From: Nitrososphaerota archaeon
GTDB taxonomy: Archaea; Thermoproteota; Bathyarchaeia; Bathyarchaeales; Bathycorpusculaceae
Length of the DNA: 45,624 nucleotides
Reading direction: 5' to 3'
Assembly: GCA_031274765.1 (NCBI GenBank)
Contig: JAISPR010000009.1
Span: 1-45,624 of the forward strand
Position 1 is the first letter of the stretch. Every line of letters starts with the position of its first letter. The notes under the pieces were generated by a model. It was not told where the DNA came from, ran no database searches, and saw nothing but the letters and a program-made list of their open reading frames with translations. Shown here piece after piece: positions 27,137 through 35,083 of this stretch. A program made the position numbers and the translations under genes.

Positions 27137-28390
27137 GTGAATGAAGCCCTCCAAACTTTTCTCACATCCTACACAAAATACTCCACTTTCATACCAAAAC
27201 CAGAACCCCTAAACCTACAAAATGCCACAAACAGAATACTTGCCCAAGACTACAAAAGCACCATAGACATACCACCCTTTAATAAATCTGCCATGGACGG
27301 CTATGCAGTAATAGCCGCCAACACCAAAAACACATCCCAAAAACACCCCCTCTCACTTGAAGTGGTGGGTACCGCAAACGCCGGCGACACCAACTCATAT
27401 AAAATAAACTCTGGACAAACAGTCGCCATTGCTACAGGCGCTAAAATACCCCCCGGTGCAGACGCAGTAGTTATGATCGAAGACACAGACGGCGATAAAA
27501 AATCGGTAAAAATTTTCAAAGAAACAAAAAACGGCAAAAATGTAATCATCAAAGGTGAAGATATCAAAACCGGACAGCTCCTGCTCACAAAAGGAACCTG
27601 GCTTAAACCCCAAGACATCGGTTTAATGGCCTCAGTAGGCATATCTTCAATAAAGGTTTTCTGCAAACCAAAAGTGGCCGTGTTCTCAACAGGTAACGAA
27701 CTTGTAGAACCCGGAGATACACTGACAACCAACGCCGTTCTCTACGACAGCAACCGCTACATGCTAACTGGCATGATAAACGAATGCGGCGGCGAAGCAA
27801 TAGACCTGGGAATCTGCAAAGACGACCAAACCAGCATACAAAACACACTAAAAAAAGCCCTACAATACGACCTTATCATAATCTCCGGGGGGTCATCGGT
27901 GGGTGAAAAAGATTATGTCCCAAACGTTATAAACCATATCGGCAAACCCGGCATCATAATTCACGGTATCGCCATGCGCCCCGGCTCTCCAACCGCACTG
28001 GGCATTGTTGATGGCAAACCCATCATCTCAACCCCTGGTTACCCCGTAGCCGCTTTTTTTGCTTTTTATACCTTTGGTCGTCCCCTGATTTTTTCGATGA
28101 TTGGCACCCCAGAGCTACCCAAAACATACATAACAGCAAAAATGTCCTCTGGCATCAAATTACGTAAAGATATGCGCGCATTTGTCCGAGTAAAAATTTG
28201 TCCCACAACAAACTCAAAAGGCCTTCTCTGTTATATGGCTGAACCGGTGAGCGCAACGGCGGCAAGTTTGCTATCAACTCTATCGAGTTCTGATGGTGTG
28301 ATAATAGTGGATGGTAAATCGCGGCTTGTTAAGGGTCAAAGAGTTGAAGTACTTTTACTTAACGCCAGGAGTAGTTGCCCTGTTGTTTGA
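27137..28390 (+). CDS. moeA: Molybdopterin molybdotransferase MoeA
   Basis: Inserts molybdate (or tungstate) into adenylated molybdopterin, the last common step of cofactor synthesis. The 417-residue chain has the family pattern. The N-terminal domain opens with ALQTFLTSYTKYS and PPFNKSAMDGYAV, followed by VAIATGAKIPPGADAVVMIE. The MoCF_biosynth domain has VAVFSTGNELVEPG, LIIISGGSSVGEKDYV and TPGYPVAAFFAF. The C-terminal beta domain ends normally. The start is GTG 27137 with no clear Shine-Dalgarno; a leaderless message is possible. It is the first gene of the moeA-moaA-moaD-moaE-moaCB operon and overlaps moaA by eight bases. The coding strand is very A/C-rich, in contrast to the G/T-rich end of the operon. 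Confidence 0.95.
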   Translation: MNEALQTFLTSYTKYSTFIPKPEPLNLQNATNRILAQDYKSTIDIPPFNKSAMDGYAVIAANTKNTSQKHPLSLEVVGTANAGDTNSYKINSGQTVAIATGAKIPPGADAVVMIEDTDGDKKSVKIFKETKNGKNVIIKGEDIKTGQLLLTKGTWLKPQDIGLMASVGISSIKVFCKPKVAVFSTGNELVEPGDTLTTNAVLYDSNRYMLTGMINECGGEAIDLGICKDDQTSIQNTLKKALQYDLIIISGGSSVGEKDYVPNVINHIGKPGIIIHGIAMRPGSPTALGIVDGKPIISTPGYPVAAFFAFYTFGRPLIFSMIGTPELPKTYITAKMSSGIKLRKDMRAFVRVKICPTTNSKGLLCYMAEPVSATAASLLSTLSSSDGVIIVDGKSRLVKGQRVEVLLLNARSSCPVV

Positions 28391-29405
28391 CAAAAATGAC
28401 TTTGCGACTAACCAACCAAAACTAATAGATCGTTTTAATCGGTTTCCCCAAAAATTACGTCTCTCTATCACAGACAAATGTAACATGCACTGCGTTTATT
28501 GCATGCCAAGCGGCAAAATTTCATTGTACCCTAAAAATGAAATCCTTAGCTACGAAGAAATTCAACGATTAGCCACCATATTTGTGGGTTTAGGCGTTGA
28601 GAAGATACGACTCACAGGCGGCGAGCCCTTAGTCAGGCCAGAAATTGAAAAACTGATAAGCGGGCTATCAAAGATAGCTGGACTCAAATCACTGGGCATG
28701 ACTACCAATGGGCTATTATTTAGCCAGAAAGCGGCCCAGCTAAAAGCTGCCGGACTTCAAAGTATAAATATCAGCTTAGATACGCTCAAACCCGATAGAT
28801 TTAAATCAATAACCCGTGTCGATGGGTTCTCACAAGTTTTGTCATCCCTGCAGACTGCGCGGGAGGAAGGGTTTGAGGTAAAAATAAACACGGTGATCAT
28901 TCGCGGCCAAAATGATGATGAACTTGTTGACTTTGCCCAGTTTGCCTCAAATACGGGTTACCCTGTTCGTTTCATAGAATTTATGCCCTTGGATGGTTCA
29001 CATATTTGGGACTTGTCGCTTGTGGTTACCAAAGAAGAAATGTTGCGACGTCTTTATCAAAACGGAATAGAAGTTTTGCCTCTAAATAACCGTTTGTCTG
29101 ATCCCGCTAGACTATACTCCTTCAAGGGCAGAGGCGGATCTATCGGGTTTATTCCGTCTATGAGTGAGCCTTTTTGTGGTGCCTGTGATAGGGTTAGATT
29201 AACTTCGGATGGCAAATTTTTGACCTGTCTTTTTGAAAAGCCATCTAATGATATTAAGCAGTTATTGCGGATGGGCAAATCAGATAAGGTAATTGCTGAT
29301 TATCTAATAGACTGTTACCGCAAAAAACCCTTGGGTCTTGTAGGGTTATTGGAACATAAACCGATTCGGTCAGGTATGAATTTGATGAATACGATAGGCG
29401 GTTAA
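28383..29405 (+). CDS. moaA: GTP 3',8-cyclase MoaA (radical SAM)
   Basis: First enzyme of molybdopterin synthesis; converts GTP to the cyclic precursor together with MoaC. The radical-SAM cluster motif is CNMHCVYC (C-x3-C-x2-C). The second iron-sulfur cluster lies in FCGACDRVRLTSDGKFLTC. The protein ends in the conserved double glycine (MNTIGG), which reaches into the active site. KIRLTGGEPLVRP is the SAM-contacting GGE motif. I place the start at TTG 28383, with GGAG 11 bases upstream, giving 340 residues. The frame is open further into moeA but the extension is unlike the family. Confidence 0.93.
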   Translation: MFDKNDFATNQPKLIDRFNRFPQKLRLSITDKCNMHCVYCMPSGKISLYPKNEILSYEEIQRLATIFVGLGVEKIRLTGGEPLVRPEIEKLISGLSKIAGLKSLGMTTNGLLFSQKAAQLKAAGLQSINISLDTLKPDRFKSITRVDGFSQVLSSLQTAREEGFEVKINTVIIRGQNDDELVDFAQFASNTGYPVRFIEFMPLDGSHIWDLSLVVTKEEMLRRLYQNGIEVLPLNNRLSDPARLYSFKGRGGSIGFIPSMSEPFCGACDRVRLTSDGKFLTCLFEKPSNDIKQLLRMGKSDKVIADYLIDCYRKKPLGLVGLLEHKPIRSGMNLMNTIGG

Positions 29406-29436
29406 TCTTGGTGTGAAATATGGTGGTTAGTGAAAA

Positions 29437-29688
29437 GTGGTTGTTTTGAAAGTACGTCTGTTTGGTTTATTTCGGGAGGTTGTGGGTAGCAAAGAAATCT
29501 TGCTACACTTCAATGATGTTGATGTCACTGTTAGTGCTTTGAAGCGGGGGTTTTTTGATGTATGTCCCGATTTAGTGTCTTTGGGGGTTCTTTTTGTTGT
29601 GGCTGTTAACCGAAAAGTTGTTGGTGATACCGCAAAGGTGACGCCTACAGATGAGGTAGCTCTATTACCTCTTGTGTCGGGAGGTTAA
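29437..29688 (+). CDS. moaD: Molybdopterin synthase sulfur carrier subunit MoaD
   Basis: An 83-residue ubiquitin-fold protein ending in the diagnostic Gly-Gly (PLVSGG), the tail that is thiocarboxylated and donates sulfur to MoaE. The N-terminus VLKVRLFGLFREVVGSKEI is typical. The start is GTG 29437 or TTG 29446, no strong Shine-Dalgarno. It stands three bases before moaE, its partner in the synthase. The activating enzyme (MoeB-like) is not in the window. Confidence 0.9.
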   Translation: MVVLKVRLFGLFREVVGSKEILLHFNDVDVTVSALKRGFFDVCPDLVSLGVLFVVAVNRKVVGDTAKVTPTDEVALLPLVSGG

Positions 29689-29691
29689 TGC

Positions 29692-30129
29692 ATGATTGCT
29701 ATAGTTCAGGATTCTATTGATGTAGCTGCTGTGTTGCGGTCTGTTTCTAGTAATTCTGCAGGTGCAACAGTGCTGTTTTTGGGAACCGTGCGAGATCATG
29801 GTGATGAGGGGGCTGTGTTGGGACTGTATTATGAAGCCTATCAGGAAATGGCTGAAGAGGTTCTCAGAAGCATAGCTCAACAGGCCATTGGGCGCTGGAA
29901 TTTGTTGGGGCTCTCAGTGGTTCACCGTTTAGGAAACCTTGCGGTTGGTGAAGTCAGTGTTGCTATAGCTGCCTCAGCAGAGCACCGGGTTGAAGCGTTT
30001 GAAGCATGTCGTTATGTTATTGATGCTATCAAGAAATCGGTGCCTGTTTGGAAGAAAGAGATATCAGCGGCGGGTTCTATGTGGGTTGAGGGTGTGTTGT
30101 TGGAGGATAATCCTGATGGGTATGTTTGA
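29692..30129 (+). CDS. moaE: Molybdopterin synthase catalytic subunit MoaE
   Basis: A 145-residue catalytic subunit that makes the dithiolene of molybdopterin with MoaD. TVLFLGTVRDHGDEG holds the conserved arginine loop. HRLGNLAVGEVSVAIAASAE and the closing IKKSVPVWKKE carry the active-site lysines. The start is ATG 29692, three bases after moaD. It overlaps moaCB by 14 bases. Confidence 0.95.
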   Translation: MIAIVQDSIDVAAVLRSVSSNSAGATVLFLGTVRDHGDEGAVLGLYYEAYQEMAEEVLRSIAQQAIGRWNLLGLSVVHRLGNLAVGEVSVAIAASAEHRVEAFEACRYVIDAIKKSVPVWKKEISAAGSMWVEGVLLEDNPDGYV

Positions 30130-31027
30130 TGTTGCAGATAAAACCGATACTTTGCGAACTGCTGTTGCGCAGGCTATAGTTATTGTCAGTTCTGAGACGA
30201 TTCGGTTAGTTAGAGAGGGGAAATCTCCCAAAGGTGATATCGTGGAAGCTGCTCGGGTAGCTGCAACTATGGCGGCTAAGAGGACCTCTGATTTGATACC
30301 TTATTGTCATCCCATACCGCTTGATTATATTCATGTTGAGGTTAATCTAAAAGAGGCTTCTATAGAGGTTCAAGTGGAAGTAAAAACTATTTGGAAAACT
30401 GGTGTCGAGGTAGAAGCGCTTGTGGCTGTTTCAATTGGGGCTCTTACTGTTTATGATATGTTAAAGCCTATTGATAAAACTCTTAGTATTGGGTCTGTGC
30501 GGTTGCTTAGTAAAACTGGAGGGATTAAGGGTGTTTCTGGGTTTTCTGGCCGGCAGTTAAAGGCGGCGGTTTTGGTTGTTAGTGACTCTGTCTCGTGTGG
30601 TGAGCGGGAGGATAGGTCTGGTAGGCTTGCGGTTGAGGTTTTGGAGCGGTATGGTTTTGTGGTGGATAGTTATGGGGTTGTGTTTGATGATGTTGGAAAA
30701 ATTGAGGCTGAGCTTAAGCGGTTTTGTGATGATTTGAAGTTGGATTTGGTTGTTACTTGTGGTGGAACGGGGCTTGGTCCGCGGGATGTGACTCCTGAGG
30801 CTACTTTGCGTGTTGTGGAACGGGAGATATTTGTTTCTGAGGCGCTTCGGGTTTATGGTCAGAGGCGGACGCCTATGGCGATGCTCTCAAGGGGTGTGAG
30901 TGGGGTTAGGGGTTGTGCTGTTATTGTGAATTTGCCCGGTAGTCCAAGGGCGGTTTCTGAGGGGTTGGCGGCGTTGTTTCCTGGGATATTGCATGTTTTT
31001 GCGATGCTTGAGGGTCAGGGGCATTAG
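30116..31027 (+). CDS. moaCB: Fused MoaC-MoaB (cyclic pyranopterin synthase + molybdopterin adenylyltransferase-like)
   Basis: A 303-residue fusion. Residues about 1-155 are MoaC, which works with MoaA: MAAKRTSDLIPYCHPIPLDY and VYDMLKPIDK carry the conserved lysine, histidines and aspartate. From about residue 156 (AAVLVVSDSVSCGEREDRSG) a MoaB/MogA domain follows, with VVTCGGTGLGPRDVTPEAT and NLPGSPRAV, which adenylates molybdopterin before MoeA acts. The start is ATG 30116, with GGAGG nine bases before it. Both halves look complete, so this is a real bifunctional chain rather than an artefact. The gene is extremely G/T-rich in third positions, opposite to modA just downstream. Such fusions are known in some bacteria but are unusual for archaea as far as I know. 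Confidence 0.93.
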   Translation: MGMFDVADKTDTLRTAVAQAIVIVSSETIRLVREGKSPKGDIVEAARVAATMAAKRTSDLIPYCHPIPLDYIHVEVNLKEASIEVQVEVKTIWKTGVEVEALVAVSIGALTVYDMLKPIDKTLSIGSVRLLSKTGGIKGVSGFSGRQLKAAVLVVSDSVSCGEREDRSGRLAVEVLERYGFVVDSYGVVFDDVGKIEAELKRFCDDLKLDLVVTCGGTGLGPRDVTPEATLRVVEREIFVSEALRVYGQRRTPMAMLSRGVSGVRGCAVIVNLPGSPRAVSEGLAALFPGILHVFAMLEGQGH

Positions 31028-31129
31028 GTTGGGGTGGGTTGTGGTTGTTTGTTTAGGGTTTGTTTTTGGGTGGTTTGTTTTGGTTTTGTTGTTGGTTGGT
31101 TTCAAGGAATGTTTATATGTTAAATAACC
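31028..31129 (+). other. G/T-rich trailer of the moa operon
   Basis: The region directly after moaCB consists almost only of G and T up to about 31100, then AT-rich sequence with GTTTATATG starts. It probably includes the transcription end of the moa operon (T-runs) and marks the sharpest composition switch in the window. Confidence 0.4.
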
Positions 31130-31159
31130 AATCGATATGACTATAAAATAATATCGATT
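31130..31159 (+). promoter_or_regulatory. Inverted repeat enclosing the modA TATA box (candidate operator)
   Basis: AATCGATAT, 12 bases, ATATCGATT: a perfect 9-bp inverted repeat. The spacer contains CTATAAAATA (31141-31150), a good archaeal TATA box 21-30 bases before the modA ATG. A dimeric repressor here would block TBP directly. The half-site CGATAT is similar in style to ModE-type palindromes, so molybdate control is plausible but unproven. Confidence 0.55.
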
Positions 31160-31170
31160 AGTGGGAACCC

Positions 31171-32022
31171 ATGAATACAAAAAACACCACAATAGCCCTA
31201 ATACTAATCATAACCACCACAGTAATCACAGGATACCTAATCCACACCAACAATACAACCAACCAAACCCCCCAACTACGCATATTCGCCGCCGCCAGCC
31301 TAACCAACGTCATCACCAACATGACCCAAGAATTCGAACAAACAAACAACTGCAAACTCCTCCTCAACTCAGGATCCTCAGGCGCACTCTACACTCAAAT
31401 CACCCAAGGCACACCCTGCGACATCTATATGACCGCAGACAACAAATGGACCAAACAACTAAACACCAACAACCACCTACACCAAAACATAGACTTCACA
31501 AGCAATAGCCTAACAATCATCCTGACCCCCAAAAACCCCGCAAACATAACTTCCATAGCCGATCTAGCTAAACCTGGCGTAAAACTCATCATAGCCGAAC
31601 CCTCTGTTCCCGCAGGCAACTATGCAAACCAAACCATATGGACAATCGATTCCACCTGGGGTAACATCAGCAACCCCAACTATGTCCCCTCCGGCGCTTA
31701 CATCAATTACAACACCAGTGTCTATAACAATATCAGATCCTACGAAACTAACGTAGAAAACGTTGTTGGCCAAATCACACTTTCAGCCACCACTGGACTC
31801 TACGATGCAGGCATAGTATATGCCTCCGACGGCATCTATGGCAATCTGACTGGTCAACAGACCAAATTTCTCAAAATACCCCCCGAAATAAACCAAAAAG
31901 CCATATACAATATAGCCATCATAAAAACAACTAACCAACCCGAACTAGCACAAAAATTTACGAATTTCTGGCTATCCCAACAAGGCCAATCACTGTTAAC
32001 ACACTACGGATTTGGCATCTAA
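31171..32022 (+). CDS. modA: Molybdate/tungstate ABC transporter substrate-binding protein
   Basis: A 283-residue extracytoplasmic binding protein that presents molybdate or tungstate to ModBC. The N-terminus is a membrane anchor or signal (IALILIITTTVITGYLI) without a lipobox cysteine. The mature part starts LRIFAAASLTNV, the ModA hallmark, followed by LLLNSGSSGALYTQI (oxyanion-binding serines), DIYMTADNKW and VGQITLSATTGLYDAGIVYA. ATG 31171 lies about 25 bases after the TATA box, so the mRNA is likely leaderless. It heads the modABC operon, directly behind the molybdopterin genes. The extreme A/C bias of its coding strand contrasts with moaCB. Confidence 0.92.
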   Translation: MNTKNTTIALILIITTTVITGYLIHTNNTTNQTPQLRIFAAASLTNVITNMTQEFEQTNNCKLLLNSGSSGALYTQITQGTPCDIYMTADNKWTKQLNTNNHLHQNIDFTSNSLTIILTPKNPANITSIADLAKPGVKLIIAEPSVPAGNYANQTIWTIDSTWGNISNPNYVPSGAYINYNTSVYNNIRSYETNVENVVGQITLSATTGLYDAGIVYASDGIYGNLTGQQTKFLKIPPEINQKAIYNIAIIKTTNQPELAQKFTNFWLSQQGQSLLTHYGFGI

Positions 32023-32053
32023 GTACATACTCATAAAGTGATCGGTGTAAATA

Positions 32054-32932
32054 TTGACTCAAACAAGCCCTAAAACAAACCAAACAAAGCTTGCTCAATT
32101 AAAAAACCCGCCAAAAAGACTAAATGGGTTTTTTTCATTTATCGATAAAAGTTCACTCGCAATACTTGGACTTATTGTAGGCGCCTATTTTATTTTCATA
32201 ACTCTCCCCATAGCATCTATTTTTCTCAAAATCGATCCAACACAAATTAGCACCCAAATGCAGAACTGGCAAGTTATAAGCGCCATCCAACTCAGCCTCT
32301 ACACCTCAGCAGTTGCAACCCTTCTCGCATTCATCTTAGCAGTGCCATCAGCCTACTTTATGACAACACGCAACTTTCCAGGAAAAACCCTCATCGACAC
32401 CATAATGGATTTGCCTGTGGTGCTACCGCCAGCTGTAGCCGGCATAGCCTTGCTCTATGCTTTCGCACCCCGAGGCGTTTTAGGACCCGTCTTAACCAGT
32501 TTTGGAATAACCCTCCCCGGCTTCACCGCCGCAGTCATCATCGCCGAAGCCTTTGTAGCTTCCCCCTTTTTGTTTAGAGCCGCCAAAACAGGCTTTGAAA
32601 ACCAAAACCGTGATTTCTATAATAGCGCCAGAATTTTGAGCGGCTCTCGAATCCGCGTTTTCTTCACCATATCTCTTCCTCTAACTATTCAAAGCATAGT
32701 CTCTGGAACCCTGCTAACTTGGACCCGTGCCATGGGCGAATTTGGGGCAACCCTAATGTTTGCCGGAAATCTACCCGGCGAAACCACAACCATGCCCCTA
32801 TCCATCTATACCCTGCTCTACTCAAATCAGACTGGCGCTATTATGCTATCGATAATGCTGATTGTCATCTCTTTCACAGTATTAGCCATCGTTAAATTGA
32901 TAGAACAAAAACACTTTGGAGCCAAAAAATGA
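32054..32932 (+). CDS. modB: Molybdate ABC transporter permease
   Basis: A 292-residue integral membrane subunit with about six hydrophobic segments. The conserved permease motif that docks on the ATPase is recognisable at MGEFGATLMFAGNLPGETTT (E-x-G-A-x9-G). PVVLPPAVAGIALLYAFAP is the typical ModB/CysT segment. The start is TTG 32054. The stop overlaps modC by four bases (ATGA). Confidence 0.92.
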   Translation: MTQTSPKTNQTKLAQLKNPPKRLNGFFSFIDKSSLAILGLIVGAYFIFITLPIASIFLKIDPTQISTQMQNWQVISAIQLSLYTSAVATLLAFILAVPSAYFMTTRNFPGKTLIDTIMDLPVVLPPAVAGIALLYAFAPRGVLGPVLTSFGITLPGFTAAVIIAEAFVASPFLFRAAKTGFENQNRDFYNSARILSGSRIRVFFTISLPLTIQSIVSGTLLTWTRAMGEFGATLMFAGNLPGETTTMPLSIYTLLYSNQTGAIMLSIMLIVISFTVLAIVKLIEQKHFGAKK

Positions 32933-34032
32933 TACAAATCAACCACCTTACCAAAACCTTTGGGCAAAAAACAATTCTCAAAGATTTATCTCTCGAAGTA
33001 AAAGACAAAGAAATCCTCTGCCTACTTGGTCCAAACGGTTGCGGAAAAAGCACCCTGCTCAACCTGATTTCGGGGTTGATACATCAAGACAGCGGCAACA
33101 TCTATATTGACGAAATACTGGTAAGCGGACAAATAGGTACAAAAAAAATAAATCTAAAACCTTCCGACCGTAGAGTCGGCTACGTTTTTCAAACAGTATC
33201 TCTTTTTCCCCATATGAGCATTGAAGATAATGTGGCATACGGATTAAAAGCGCTCCATTTGCCAAATAATGAAGTCAAAACCCGAACTAACGGTCTCCTT
33301 GATTTTATAGGCCTAAGCGAATACGCCAAGTATTATCCCCCTCAGTTAAGCGGTGGACAAAAACAACGTGCCGCTATCGCCCGTTCACTGGCAACTGAAC
33401 CCCGCATACTGTTCCTAGACGAACCCGTCTCTGCGGTGGATCCCCAGCTCAGAGAATCCTTTAGAATAGAACTAAAAAACCACTTGCGACGGCTCGGAAT
33501 CACTGTTATCTACGTTACTCATAACCTCTCTGAGGCATATGTTATGGCCGATAGAGTTGCACTTATAGGGAACGGTCATGTGGAACAAATCGGTTGTTCC
33601 ACAGAAATTTTTGATAAACCCGCTTCCAGCTATGTTGCCAAATTCATAGGTAACAACAGTTATGCGGGTAAAGCGCTGGGAATGAACCGCGGTTTGCTGG
33701 AGATTGAAATTAAAGGTGTTCATTTGTATACGGCGTCATCACCCAGTTTAACGGGGAAAAACATCGTTGCAACATTGAAACCAGAAAATATTACCCTCTC
33801 AAAGTTAGAAACTTGCGACTTAGGCGTTGACTTAGCAAACTCTGTTGAAGGTGTCATAACAGAGATGACGCAGATGCGATCTACTGTACAGGTCATTATA
33901 AACATCGGATTTTCCCTGCATGCAAGAGTTCAGATGAGCACTGTGAAGGCGTTAGGGTTAAGCATTGGCGACAAAGTGCAGGTTTGCTTTGACCCCCAAA
34001 TGCTAAACGTGTTCGAGGATACAGATGACTAA
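32929..34032 (+). CDS. modC: Molybdate ABC transporter ATP-binding protein
   Basis: A 367-residue ATPase energising molybdate uptake. Walker A is LLGPNGCGKSTLL, the Q-loop VFQTVSLFPHMS, the signature LSGGQKQRAAIARSLA, Walker B ILFLDEPVSAVDP and the switch histidine VIYVTHNLSEA. After about residue 240 follow small beta domains of TOBE type (VVATLKPENITLSK and the C-terminal 100 residues) that may bind oxyanion and regulate transport. Start ATG 32929. Last gene of the operon. Confidence 0.93.
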   Translation: MIQINHLTKTFGQKTILKDLSLEVKDKEILCLLGPNGCGKSTLLNLISGLIHQDSGNIYIDEILVSGQIGTKKINLKPSDRRVGYVFQTVSLFPHMSIEDNVAYGLKALHLPNNEVKTRTNGLLDFIGLSEYAKYYPPQLSGGQKQRAAIARSLATEPRILFLDEPVSAVDPQLRESFRIELKNHLRRLGITVIYVTHNLSEAYVMADRVALIGNGHVEQIGCSTEIFDKPASSYVAKFIGNNSYAGKALGMNRGLLEIEIKGVHLYTASSPSLTGKNIVATLKPENITLSKLETCDLGVDLANSVEGVITEMTQMRSTVQVIINIGFSLHARVQMSTVKALGLSIGDKVQVCFDPQMLNVFEDTDD

Positions 34033-34199
34033 CACCCTTCTTTTAATAAAAATGAAACAAAACTTTGCAGGTATTTTGGCATCAAAATTTATTGCTCATT
34101 TGTAAAGATATGGCCGGTCTATAAACACGACAAACACATGAAGGATTTAATATGTATTTGTTGGTAGATATCTCATGACCCCTACTCTGAGACTCCTTA
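34033..34199. other. Trailer of modABC, nothing else seen
   Basis: AT-rich with TTTTAATAAAAATG near 34044. No gene. Confidence 0.4.
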
Positions 34200-34808
34200 T
34201 GCATATAGCGGTTGTCGCAGGCGGTTATCCGTTTTATTGTGTGTGTTGTTGATTTTTTCTGTGTTTGTTAACTGTGAATATTGAAGCTTTAACCCTGACG
34301 AGTACGGTGTATATTGGTTCTGAAACAGAGTTTGAACTGCTGTGAACAACGCTGGGTTGGGATGCATGTTACTATTGATCCCAAGAGGCATCTTCTAACA
34401 GCGTCGCTTATGCTTGTTGGCAAGCATTTACAATGGAAGTCGTGGTATGTCAAATTTTTCAAATTGGTTGGGCGCCTGATACGGTTACAATCGTTGTGGA
34501 ATCCGAGACCTTGGAACTTGTCGGTCTCATTGTAACCCCTGTTGCAAGGGGCGATAGCGGGGTGCTTACAAGTCCGGTGACACCTTACATGTCAGATGAC
34601 CTGATTTCAGAAAATGGGACGGTGCAGAATTACGATAACTTTTGTTTATTGGGTGGCGAAATTTCCAGTAACGGCCCGGGTGTAGACAACGTTACTACTC
34701 AGCAGGGGCATATAGCGTTATTTTTCACTCGTAAACCGCTAACAGCGATTTTTCTGCAAAAATATGGCTGTGACATAAAGAAAATAAGAGGCCTTTCGCT
34801 ATTTTAGG
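34200..34808 (+). pseudogene. Decayed secreted/surface protein gene, 3' end cut by a MITE
   Basis: One frame reads from ATG 34200 (MHIAVVAGGYPFYCVCC) through a hydrophobic FFLCLLTVNI, then LTLTSTVYIGSETEFELL, and on through the open stretch 34433-34807 with VNV- and GG-rich blocks such as NYDNFCLLGGEISSNGPGVD. Three stops interrupt it, all TGA. The D/N-Y-D-x-x-L-x-G-G piece resembles repeats in archaeal surface proteins; the function is unknown. The last residues and the TAG stop come from the MITE inserted at 34790. Without the MITE the frame would run on to a TAG at about 34974. The intact part (124 codons) may still be translated, but I regard the gene as dead. Confidence 0.5.
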
Positions 34809-34922
34809 TGGGTACCCTCATTCTTTCTTCTTTAAACGTCTTAGGTTCTCCCTTAGTGTTCCATACAACATTATACCGCAACAAAACTTATTGACCCCAC
34901 CCACCTGATTTGACGAATAACC
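34790..34922. mobile_element. MITE family A, copy 2 (133 bp, perfect 8-bp target duplication)
   Basis: The same element as 964-1096 and in the same orientation. AAATAAGA is present on both sides (34782-34789 and 34923-34930), a perfect 8-bp target-site duplication that defines the ends exactly. The inner palindrome AGGTGGGT/ACCCACCT is conserved. It was inserted into the 3' end of the pseudogene at 34200. Confidence 0.85.
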
Positions 34923-35083
34923 AAATAAGAACAACCCCTATATGCACGCCATTTTGCTGTAAAAACACTGCATAGTGGGAACCTGCTGAGTAGTAACTAG
35001 ACAACGGGTATGTTATTTCAAAAAATAAACGATGATTATTTTTGATAACTAACTTAATTTGAAAAGTGCTCTTTTCTAAAAAA

